A stretch of 64,000 nt of DNA, taken from contig LJZR01000012.1 of assembly GCA_001314865.1 (NCBI GenBank), forward strand, positions 1 through 64,000, given 5' to 3'. Under the pieces are notes generated by a model, which had not been told where the DNA came from, ran no database searches, and worked only from the letters and a program-made list of their open reading frames with translations. Source of the stretch: Phormidesmis priestleyi Ana (GTDB taxonomy: Bacteria > Cyanobacteriota > Cyanobacteriia > Phormidesmidales > Phormidesmidaceae). The translations under genes and the position numbers were made by a program. Numbering within the stretch: position 1 is the first letter of the stretch; every line of letters begins with the position of its first letter. Shown here in pieces: positions 57,248 to 64,000 of this stretch.

Positions 57248-58732
57248 ATGGGAAAACCAACCGGATTCATTGACTACCTGCGCGAAACCCCTCTTGAAAC
57301 CTCGCCCGAAGACCGCATCCGCGACTGGAAAGAGTTTCATCTGCCCATGCCCGACGAGGCCCTACAAACCCAAGGGGCTCGCTGTATGGACTGCGGCACG
57401 CCCTTTTGCCATACCGGCGACCTCATCAGCGGCATGGCCAGCGGCTGCCCCATCAACAATCTCATTCCCGAATGGAATGACCTCATTTATCGCGGCCTAT
57501 GGCGAGAAGCGCTAGACCGCCTGCATAAAACCAACAATTTCCCCGAATTTACTGGACGGGTATGCCCTGCGCCCTGCGAAGGTTCCTGCGTGTTGGGCAT
57601 TACTAGCCCGCCCGTCACGATCAAAAACATTGAATACTCAATTGTTGAAAAGGGCTGGGAAGAAGGTTGGATTACCCCGCAGCTACCGACCAAGCGCACT
57701 GGCAAAAAAGTCGCCATTGTCGGTTCTGGCCCTGCCGGACTCGCCGCTGCCGACCAGCTCAACAAAGCGGGGCACTGGGTCACCGTGTATGAGCGCGCTA
57801 ACCGACCCGGTGGGCTGCTCACCTACGGCATTCCGAATATGAAGCTCGATAAAACCGATATTGTGCAACGTCGGTTAGATATTCTCGAAGCCGAGGGAAT
57901 TACCTTTGTATGTGGCGTTGAAGTGGGCAACGATCTCCCGGCTGAAAAGCTGTTGAATGACTATGACTCGGTGATTTTATGCACCGGATCGACACGCCCA
58001 AGAGATTTGCCCATTGAGGGCAGAGCGCTCAATGGCATTCACTTTGCAATGGATTTTTTGACTGCAAATACGCAAGCCGTGTTAGACGGCAATCCTGGTG
58101 AAAACTACATTTCAGCGGCCAACAAAGATGTGGTGATTATCGGCGGCGGCGACACCGGCACCGACTGCGTGGCTACCTCTGTGCGCCATGGCTGTCAAAG
58201 TGTCAATCAGCTAGAGATTATGCCCAAGCCGCCTGAAGTGCGAGCCGCGAGCAATCCCTGGCCCGAATGGCCTAAAATCTACCGTTTAGACTACGGCCAA
58301 GAAGAAGCCAAAGCCCTGTTTGGCGAAGACCCTCGGGGCTATGTCACCACAGCGACAAAGTTTGAAGATGACGGCCAGGGCAATGTGGCGGCAGTTCATA
58401 CCGTAGAAGTGCAGTGGGAGCGCGACGCCAACGGTCGTTTTACGCCTATGCATGTGCCGGGCAGTGAAAAGAGAGTACCGGCGCAGCTGGTGCTGTTGGC
58501 CATGGGCTTTTTGGGGCCTGAGTCGCCTTTGTTAGATGCGTTGGGTTTGGAGAAAACTGAGCGCAGCAATGTAAAGGCCGAGCATGAAGACTATACGACC
58601 AATAAAGCCGGTGTATTTGCAGCTGGCGACTGTCGTCGGGGGCAGAGCCTGGTGGTATGGGCGATTAATGAAGGGCGAGGGGTTGCAAGGGAGTGCGATC
58701 GCTACCTGATGGGCACGACCGAACTGCCTTAA
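57248..58732 (+). CDS. gltD: Glutamate synthase small subunit GltD
   Basis: 494 residues. N-terminal Fe-S cysteines [10 protein letters not shown] and [24 protein letters not shown]; then FAD and NADPH Rossmann folds ([41 protein letters not shown]). It feeds electrons from NAD(P)H to GltB. It lies 67 bp after gltB; the spacer has degenerate 12-15-bp repeats (CACTGCCACCTAAT-like). Confidence 0.96.
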   Translation: MGKPTGFIDYLRETPLETSPEDRIRDWKEFHLPMPDEALQTQGARCMDCGTPFCHTGDLISGMASGCPINNLIPEWNDLIYRGLWREALDRLHKTNNFPEFTGRVCPAPCEGSCVLGITSPPVTIKNIEYSIVEKGWEEGWITPQLPTKRTGKKVAIVGSGPAGLAAADQLNKAGHWVTVYERANRPGGLLTYGIPNMKLDKTDIVQRRLDILEAEGITFVCGVEVGNDLPAEKLLNDYDSVILCTGSTRPRDLPIEGRALNGIHFAMDFLTANTQAVLDGNPGENYISAANKDVVIIGGGDTGTDCVATSVRHGCQSVNQLEIMPKPPEVRAASNPWPEWPKIYRLDYGQEEAKALFGEDPRGYVTTATKFEDDGQGNVAAVHTVEVQWERDANGRFTPMHVPGSEKRVPAQLVLLAMGFLGPESPLLDALGLEKTERSNVKAEHEDYTTNKAGVFAAGDCRRGQSLVVWAINEGRGVARECDRYLMGTTELP

Positions 58733-58778
58733 GGGATGTGCGTTTGATAAACAACCGTTGAAGTAAGACTTATTGCAT

Positions 58779-58801
58779 GGGGCACAGCAGTGCTGAGCCC
58801 C
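58779..58801 (+). terminator. Hairpin after gltD
   Basis: GGGGC-A-CAGCA and TGCTG-A-GCCCC form a near-perfect stem about 45 bp after gltD. The following sequence is a CCCCTACTGAG repeat (58800-58850) without a T-tract, so it is a candidate only. Confidence 0.4.
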
Positions 58802-58850
58802 TACTGAGCCCCTACTGAGCCCGCCCCTACTGAGCCTGCCCCTACATTGG
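58800..58850. repeat. Tandem repeat after gltD
   Basis: Units of CCCCTACTGAGC and related GCCCCTACTGAGCCT are repeated about four times. Confidence 0.7.
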
Positions 58851-58958
58851 TATGTTGTTTAAGGCAGGGATTGAATTGCAGAACCCTAAGTCTCTAACCC
58901 AATAGATTATTTGAGATTGTTTGAGATTATTTGTAAGATTATTTGTACAGAAAAAGGC

Positions 58959-59225
58959 TCAGATGTTGCGCTCGTAGCGCTGTAGAAAGCTCAGCCATTT
59001 GCCGACGCTCAGGGCTGACAGAATGCTGCCTGCGCTCATGAAGCTCAAAATGCTGCCCACACTGCCGACGCTTAAAATACTGCCCGCGCTACAGATGCTC
59101 AAAATGCTGCCCGCGCTGCCAATGCTTAAAAAGCTGCCAACGCTGCCAATGCTTAAGATGCTGCGATCGCTCGCTAAACTCAAAATGCTCACATCAGGAA
59201 GTAGGGTCAGCTTGGCTAACAGCAT
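58959..59225 (-). CDS. Putative small protein built of nonapeptide repeats
   Basis: 88 residues, of which about 63 consist of seven copies of a 9-residue unit (SILSIGSAG with variants). The DNA unit is 27 bp. Since the period is a multiple of three, the opposite strand is open too (58999-59367), so codon evidence is weak. The Ser/Gly/Ile pattern at every copy is better preserved on the minus strand. I keep it as possible CDS. It is unlike any gene I recognise with certainty; repeats of this kind could fold as a solenoid or be a non-coding array. Confidence 0.35.
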   Translation of the reverse strand: MLLAKLTLLPDVSILSLASDRSILSIGSVGSFLSIGSAGSILSICSAGSILSVGSVGSILSFMSAGSILSALSVGKWLSFLQRYERNI

Positions 59226-59323
59226 ATATTTTAAAAAACAGCCTCAAGCCGTCACGGTTTGCTATGGTTTCTCTAACTTTAACAAAGCACCCCTCTTCGG
59301 GCAATTAAGCGAAGGCGAACACT

Positions 59324-60919
59324 ATGGCAACCCCCCTAACGACCCATCTATCTCAACCCCTGCCTAACACCCTCTCTAACACCTGGCAACGGCTGCAAAA
59401 TGGCTCAGATATCAGAGGCGTGGCGCTAGAGGGTATCGCTGGCGAGGCTGTGAACCTAACCCCCGACATCACCTATCGGCTTGGACAGGCTTTTGTCAGC
59501 TGGCTAGCCAACCAGCTCGGCAAAAACAGTGCCGAGCTGGTCGTATCGGTAGGGCGCGATAGTCGGCTCTCTGGCCCGGCGCTAAGAGACGGGCTCGCTG
59601 AAGGAATGATATCGCTAGGGACCAAGGTGTACGACTTTGCGATCGCCTCCACGCCAGCCATGTTTATGAGCACCGTGACCGAAGGCTACCGCTGCGATGG
59701 GGCCATTATGCTCACCGCCAGTCATCTCCCCTTCAATCGCAACGGTCTCAAATTTTTCACCGCCCAAGGGGGCCTCAACAAGCCCGATATTACCGCCATT
59801 TTGCAGCTCGCTGAAGAAAACGCCTTTACAACCACAGCTATAACCACAACAGTGAAAGGAGAAATAGAGTCAAGAGACTTTATTTCGGTGTACGGCGATG
59901 GCCTAGTGCAACAGATTCGCCAAGCGGTGAACCATCCCGACAACTACGAGCAACCGCTGAAGGGTTTGCACATTGTGGTGGATGCGGGCAATGGCGCAGG
60001 CGGCTTTTATGCGGGCAAAGTGCTAGAGCCTTTGGGAGCTGACACCAGCGGCAGTCAGTTCTTAGAGCCCGATGGCACCTTTCCGAACCACATTCCCAAT
60101 CCCGAAAATGAAGAAGCGATGGCGGCCATTCGGCAGGCCGTGTTGTGGCACCGAGCGGATGTAGGCATCATTTTTGACACCGATGTGGATCGATCAGCCG
60201 CCGTTGATTCTAAGGGGAATGAACTGAATCGAAACCGGCTGATTGCGCTCATGTCGGCGATTGTTCTCAAAGATCATCCAGGCTCAACGATTGTCACCGA
60301 TTCTATTACTTCTGATGGCTTAACGAGCTTTATCACCGGGTTAGGCGGCATTCATCATCGGTTTAAGCGCGGCTATAAAAATGTGATTAACGAATCAATG
60401 CGGCTAAATGAGGCCGGATACGAGTCGTGGTTGGCGATTGAAACCTCGGGCCATGGCGCAATGAAAGAGAATTACTTTTTGGATGATGGCGCTTATTTGG
60501 TCAGTAAGCTGCTGGTAGAACTGGCATTGGCCAAACAGTCGGGCAAGGTGATCACTGACCTAATTGCTGAGCTTAAAGAGCCTGCACAAAGTGAGGAGTA
60601 CCGACTAAAGATTTTAGCTGCTGACTTTAAAGCGCATGGCCTAGCGGTGATTGAATCGCTGCGAGAGTTTATCGGGCAACAGGCTGACTGGCAGGCAGTG
60701 CCGAACAACTATGAGGGCATTCGAGTCGCTTGCAAAGGCGAGCGTGAGGACGGATGGTTTTTACTCCGGCTTTCGCTGCATGATCCGGTACTGCCGCTAA
60801 ATGTAGAATCTAACGTGGCAGGTGGGGTAGAAAGTATCAGCCGTCGTTTGGCTAAGTTCTTTAAAACGGTTGAGGAGCTGGATATCTCGGCATTGAACGC
60901 GGCTTCAACTCAAGAGTAA
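59324..60919 (+). CDS. Phosphohexomutase (phosphomannomutase/phosphoglucomutase family)
   Basis: 531 residues with the four-domain alpha-D-phosphohexomutase plan: GVALEGIAGEAVN, VGRDSRLSGPAL, the phosphoserine loop TASHLPFNRNG (Ser133), the metal loop DTDVDRSA (near residue 287), the sugar-binding ETSGHGA (near 370) and a C-terminal SNVAGGVESIS. TASHLP rather than TASHNP is a mild variant. It interconverts hexose 1- and 6-phosphates for polysaccharide and glycoconjugate synthesis. It is convergent with the Nit1C-type genes. Confidence 0.9.
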   Translation: MATPLTTHLSQPLPNTLSNTWQRLQNGSDIRGVALEGIAGEAVNLTPDITYRLGQAFVSWLANQLGKNSAELVVSVGRDSRLSGPALRDGLAEGMISLGTKVYDFAIASTPAMFMSTVTEGYRCDGAIMLTASHLPFNRNGLKFFTAQGGLNKPDITAILQLAEENAFTTTAITTTVKGEIESRDFISVYGDGLVQQIRQAVNHPDNYEQPLKGLHIVVDAGNGAGGFYAGKVLEPLGADTSGSQFLEPDGTFPNHIPNPENEEAMAAIRQAVLWHRADVGIIFDTDVDRSAAVDSKGNELNRNRLIALMSAIVLKDHPGSTIVTDSITSDGLTSFITGLGGIHHRFKRGYKNVINESMRLNEAGYESWLAIETSGHGAMKENYFLDDGAYLVSKLLVELALAKQSGKVITDLIAELKEPAQSEEYRLKILAADFKAHGLAVIESLREFIGQQADWQAVPNNYEGIRVACKGEREDGWFLLRLSLHDPVLPLNVESNVAGGVESISRRLAKFFKTVEELDISALNAASTQE

Positions 60920-60985
60920 GCAGGAAAGGGATATGCGGAAGGGATGCGCGTTTAAATCTCGCATTCAAATTCCGCATTCAAATCC

Positions 60986-61279
60986 CTAAGAAAAAGGCTC
61001 AAAGGCTAAAAAGGTCACGGTGCTATCGGGCGTGGCGTCATACTGCTGAGCGGTGGTTTCAATTTTGCGTAGCTGGCCTAGGGCGAGGCTGCAAGGAAAG
61101 CCGTATTTTTCTTGGACGCGATCGCTCGCAATTGTCAGCGCCTCTTTTGAGCGCGACACAAACTCAGTGACGGTATAGTGCGCGCCTGGCTCAAAGTACT
61201 TTTTCACTACTAGAGAAGGTGAATAGCACAGGTCTTGTTGACCATTGGGCCATTGAATTTTGAAGTTAATTTCAGGCAT
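60986..61279 (-). CDS. MSMEG_0570-family nitrogen starvation response protein
   Basis: 97 residues: MPEINFKIQWPNGQQDLCYSP, then SLVVKKYFEPGAHYTVTEFVSRSKEALTIASDRVQEKYGFPCS, ending in a strand TVTFLAFEPFS. This is the small MSMEG_0570 family that accompanies the sll0783-sll0788-type (Nit1C) clusters. The biochemical role is unknown. It is last in the minus-strand set, 41 bp after the glycosyltransferase gene. Confidence 0.88.
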   Translation of the reverse strand: MPEINFKIQWPNGQQDLCYSPSLVVKKYFEPGAHYTVTEFVSRSKEALTIASDRVQEKYGFPCSLALGQLRKIETTAQQYDATPDSTVTFLAFEPFS

Positions 61280-61320
61280 ATCATTCAGGCGTATAACGCA
61301 AAATATCTATAAAAAAAAGC

Positions 61321-62499
61321 TCAAAGGGTAGGCAACGACCTGGGCGTTGCTTGAGATAGTTCTTGATACAGCTCAAGGTGCATTTGGGCAGACCTTTGCC
61401 AGCTATAGCGTTCGACCACTGGCTGACTGCCAGAAATTAAGCGGCGAGCGACTTCAGGCTTTGTTATTTCTATCATGCCAGAGGCGATCGCCTCCACGAC
61501 AGTGGGATCGACCAATTGGGCAGAATCGGACGACAAAAACTCCGTGAACGGCGCTTGATTGGCGGTGAGAACAGGCAATCCGGATGCGATCGCCTCCAGC
61601 AGTACTAACCCCCAACCCTCCTTAAGAGAAGGAAACACAAACGCATTGGCGAGCCGATACAGCACTGGCATCGCCTCATCGGGCACCACGCCGGGTAAAA
61701 TCACCGCATCTGCCAGCCCATACTGTTCTACCAGCGTCATAAATTCACGCCGATAGTCCTGATAGTCAAACAGCGTGGCCCCACCGGCAATCACGAGCTG
61801 AGCCTGGGGCTGTTGATCTGTCACCAGCCTAAACGCCTTGAGCAAATTAATCGAATTTTTACGCGGTTCAATGCCGCCCACTGTGAGATAAATCGGTGCG
61901 CCAGTAATTCCATAGGCTTTTGCTAAGCCAATTTCGGTACGGTTTGGCTGCATAGAAAATCGAGCGCTCACGCCATTAATGACCCGATGCGCCGTAATGC
62001 CATAGTCTCGCTGTAGCACCTGCTGCCATAACTCACTCACACATAGGCAGCGATCGCTCTGATAAATCGACTTCTCCTGACAGTCTTGTAAATAAGGGCT
62101 CTTAAACGCTTCAATATGATGCACCGTCCGCACAAAGTGCGAGAGCAGGCCCCGACGCTTTAAGATGGCTAACGCATTTGCACTCAAACAGTCTTGCGCA
62201 TGATAAATGTCGTAGCCAGATTCTTCGTTTTTAGCTCGCTGTTCAAAAAACGCTTCAAAAAAGTCAACGAATTCACCAATCCGCTGTTTGATCAAATCAT
62301 CTGTGCCCCCATAACAGGCTCTTGCAGGCACCGCACAAGTGCTAAACCCAACCGCCCGATGAAACCCCTGACCGTCTTTATCTAGCGCGAATACACACAC
62401 CTCATGCCCTGCCTCAGTCAACGCCTGCGCCAGTTCTAGGGTATGCACAACACTCCCTCTGGGCCGCGTTGAATAGGTCAGAAGCGCTATCTTCATCAC
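61321..62499 (-). CDS. MSMEG_0565-family glycosyltransferase
   Basis: 392 residues, GT4-type (GT-B fold). The N-terminus MMKIALLTYSTRPRGSVVHTLELAQALTEAGHEV is characteristic, with HAQDCLSANALAIL and HHIEAFKSP. The C-terminal donor site reads VGGIEPRKNSINLLKAF and FPSLKEGWGLVLLEAIASGLPVLT, which contains the acidic EGWGLVLLE motif. It belongs to the Nit1C-type set. Acceptor and sugar are unknown. Confidence 0.9.
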   Translation of the reverse strand: MMKIALLTYSTRPRGSVVHTLELAQALTEAGHEVCVFALDKDGQGFHRAVGFSTCAVPARACYGGTDDLIKQRIGEFVDFFEAFFEQRAKNEESGYDIYHAQDCLSANALAILKRRGLLSHFVRTVHHIEAFKSPYLQDCQEKSIYQSDRCLCVSELWQQVLQRDYGITAHRVINGVSARFSMQPNRTEIGLAKAYGITGAPIYLTVGGIEPRKNSINLLKAFRLVTDQQPQAQLVIAGGATLFDYQDYRREFMTLVEQYGLADAVILPGVVPDEAMPVLYRLANAFVFPSLKEGWGLVLLEAIASGLPVLTANQAPFTEFLSSDSAQLVDPTVVEAIASGMIEITKPEVARRLISGSQPVVERYSWQRSAQMHLELYQELSQATPRSLPTL

Positions 62500-62550
62500 C
62501 GAATCTTCATCACCGAATCTTCATCACCGAACATTCACCACCGAATCTTT
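62500..62550. repeat. 14-bp tandem repeat before the glycosyltransferase gene
   Basis: CTTCATCACCGAAT is repeated about three and a half times in the 52-bp gap between the AIR-synthase-like and glycosyltransferase genes. Confidence 0.8.
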
Positions 62551-62551
62551 A

Positions 62552-63559
62552 TCACCGATTGCCAAAGCCGGTTAAAGGCTCTGATAAATTCCAGAATCGC
62601 TGTTGCGCTTGGCCCAACTGAAATGAAACATTGGGCCCTGCGACAATCTCACCAATTTTCGCACAAACCAGCGCTTCAGGCGCAAATAACGCTTGTATGG
62701 CCTCCATATTTTCAACCGGTGCGCTCAGCAAAAATCCATAGCTCGGAAAGCTCGTCAGCCATTTTTCCCAGTCCACAGCCTCGGGCTTGGGCACCTGATC
62801 TAACTGTAGATTTGCCCCACAGCCAGAGGCTTCACACAGCATTAGCAAGGTTCCAGCGAGTCCACCCATGCTGATATCTTTAGCCACATGGCATAAGCCC
62901 GACTGAGCCAGCACCGGTAACAGCGACAAATGCGATCGCAGCTCAGCCGGATTCGCGGTGGTTGCCGCATTCCAAAAAGGATACGCTTTGTAATAAGCGC
63001 CCTGCATGTTAATCACCATTATCAGCGCATCTCCAGGCGTCGCGGCAAAGCTCGTTAGCACCTGCTGCGATCGCCCCATCACCGCGACTGCCAGCCCGTC
63101 ATAGTCACTATCACAGTTGATATGACCACCCACAATCGGGACTCCATACGCCTTTGAGGCCGCCTGCATCCCCTCCCACACGGGCCGACTGCCCGCCACC
63201 GATTGGCTCCACAGGGCATTGACTACTGCGATCGCCGTTCCGCCCATCGCCGCAATATCCGATAGGTTCACCATCACCGCACACCACCCGGCAAACCACG
63301 GGTCTTGCGCCAACAGCTGCGGCCAAATGCCCTCTGCCGCGAGCAGCAAATAGCCCGATTCAGGATCATCTCCATTCGGAATCACCGCGCAGTCATCCCC
63401 TAGCCGAATCTGCGAACCATCGACGCCTTGCACCGTCTGCCCCAGCGTTTTTGCTGCCGCTTGAATATCTAACTTACGCAAAATACTCTCGGACAATTGC
63501 AGCGCTGCAATCAAGTCCGCCAAAGTTTGTGAATCACTCGCCACAGCTGACCTATGCAA
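62552..63559 (-). CDS. sll0787-family AIR-synthase-like protein
   Basis: 335 residues related to PurM/SelD/ThiL-type ATP-binding proteins: RLGDDCAVIPNG, LAAEGIWPQLLAQDPWFAGWCAVMVNLSDIAAMGGTAIAVVNALWS (ATP site) and CHVAKDISMGGLAGTLLMLCEASG. It is the sll0787 type found in Nit1C clusters. The reaction is not established. Its start overlaps the end of the GNAT gene by 8 bp. Confidence 0.9.
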   Translation of the reverse strand: MHRSAVASDSQTLADLIAALQLSESILRKLDIQAAAKTLGQTVQGVDGSQIRLGDDCAVIPNGDDPESGYLLLAAEGIWPQLLAQDPWFAGWCAVMVNLSDIAAMGGTAIAVVNALWSQSVAGSRPVWEGMQAASKAYGVPIVGGHINCDSDYDGLAVAVMGRSQQVLTSFAATPGDALIMVINMQGAYYKAYPFWNAATTANPAELRSHLSLLPVLAQSGLCHVAKDISMGGLAGTLLMLCEASGCGANLQLDQVPKPEAVDWEKWLTSFPSYGFLLSAPVENMEAIQALFAPEALVCAKIGEIVAGPNVSFQLGQAQQRFWNLSEPLTGFGNR

Positions 63560-64000
63560 CTTGTAAAAGGGGTAAAGACGGGCGGTGCTGATCGCTCGCC
63601 GGATAGTAGTCCAAATCGGCCTGCATAAGATGGTGAGGGCGGGCCATAATCTCTATTTCCTTCAGGCTATCCCAATGCAACCGGCTAAAAAATCGTACGT
63701 TTTGCAGCTGAACGGTGGCCAAAAAGCGATCACACCCCCAGGTGTTTGCACTCGTCACCGCTTTTTGAATCAGCCCTTTACCAATTCGACCCACCCGCCG
63801 AAAGTCAGGATGGACACCCAATCGACCGCCATACCACAGCCGATTTTCCGACTCATAAATTCTCACCACGCCAACCACTCTATCGGCCTGATTTTCTTCA
63901 TGGGCGATCGCCACAATCGGATAGGCACCGTCATCAATCGCATCTCTGTCGCTTTGTTCAAACAGCCCCTGCTCTTCACAAAAAATCTGTCGTCGCAGCT
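63552..64000 (-). CDS. MSMEG_0567/sll0786-family GNAT protein (5' end outside window)
   Basis: The frame is open from the stop at 63552 to the right edge, giving about 149 residues. The upstream residues LRRQIFCEEQGLFEQSDRD are the conserved N-terminal GNAT block of this family. Later follow GGRLGVHPDFRRVGRIGKGLI (acetyl-CoA pocket) and FFSRLHWDSLKEIEIMARPHHLMQADL. A GTG at 63914 would not be the true start, since conserved sequence continues upstream. In related clusters a radical SAM protein and a nitrilase precede it. Confidence 0.9.
   Translation of the reverse strand, partial: LRRQIFCEEQGLFEQSDRDAIDDGAYPIVAIAHEENQADRVVGVVRIYESENRLWYGGRLGVHPDFRRVGRIGKGLIQKAVTSANTWGCDRFLATVQLQNVRFFSRLHWDSLKEIEIMARPHHLMQADLDYYPASDQHRPSLPLLQVA

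Noticed and set aside
58999-59367. Plus-strand frame over the 27-bp array
   Set aside because: It is the antisense of the nonapeptide frame, extends into the start of the phosphohexomutase gene and has no recognisable content outside the repeat.

Overview
The window is chromosomal DNA of a cyanobacterium. HIP1 octamers (GCGATCGC) are frequent, and several genes belong to cyanobacterium-specific or photosynthetic families: Psb29/Thf1, a CpcT/CpeT lyase, NdhS, a HAS-barrel protein and an ABA4-like protein. GC content looks close to 50 percent. Coding sequences and spacers are unusually rich in short tandem repeats. I suspect a filamentous Leptolyngbya/Phormidesmis-like lineage, but nothing in the window settles the genus.

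Layout. 1-9.6 kb: a large alkaline phosphatase with RTX repeats (cut by the window edge), a polytopic membrane protein, toxin-antitoxin genes (a FitAB/VapBC-type pair, plus an MNT antitoxin next to what looks like a HepT remnant), a small conserved cyanobacterial protein, a DAO-type oxidoreductase, a HAS-barrel protein and ndhS. 9.8-22.4 kb: an ABA4-like protein, a partial peptide-type ABC importer (binding protein and one permease), and an envelope-signalling stretch. That stretch holds a SPOR-like protein, a FecR protein, a CHASE2 hybrid histidine kinase, and a 1193-residue caspase-fold protein whose catalytic His and Cys are replaced. 22.5-29.7 kb: housekeeping and photosynthesis genes (psb29, cpcT, a STAS protein, hemF, an SRPBCC protein, mrp, rodA).

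29.9-58.7 kb is a long nitrogen-scavenging island. It holds urease cluster 1 (ureA-B-G-D-E-F-C), a urea/amide-binding protein with an acidic repeat insertion, fmdA-fmdB (formamidase and zinc-ribbon protein), the ABC importer urtABCDE, an aliphatic amidase (amiE), a divergent urease cluster 2 (ureA2-B2-C2-D2), and gltB-gltD (glutamate synthase). Together the genes encode uptake of urea or short amides, release of ammonia by four different hydrolases, and a step of ammonia entry into glutamate. NtcA-type promoter motifs (GTA-N8-TAC followed 22-24 nt later by a -10 box) lie upstream of urtA, fmdA and gltB, with a one-mismatch version upstream of amiE. This points to common control by nitrogen limitation.

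59.3-64 kb: a phosphohexomutase, then on the minus strand the downstream half of a Nit1C (sll0783-sll0788/MSMEG_0565-0572-like) cluster: GNAT protein, AIR-synthase-like protein, glycosyltransferase and MSMEG_0570-family protein. The rest of that cluster lies beyond the window end. No rRNA, tRNA, CRISPR array or intact insertion sequence was recognised.
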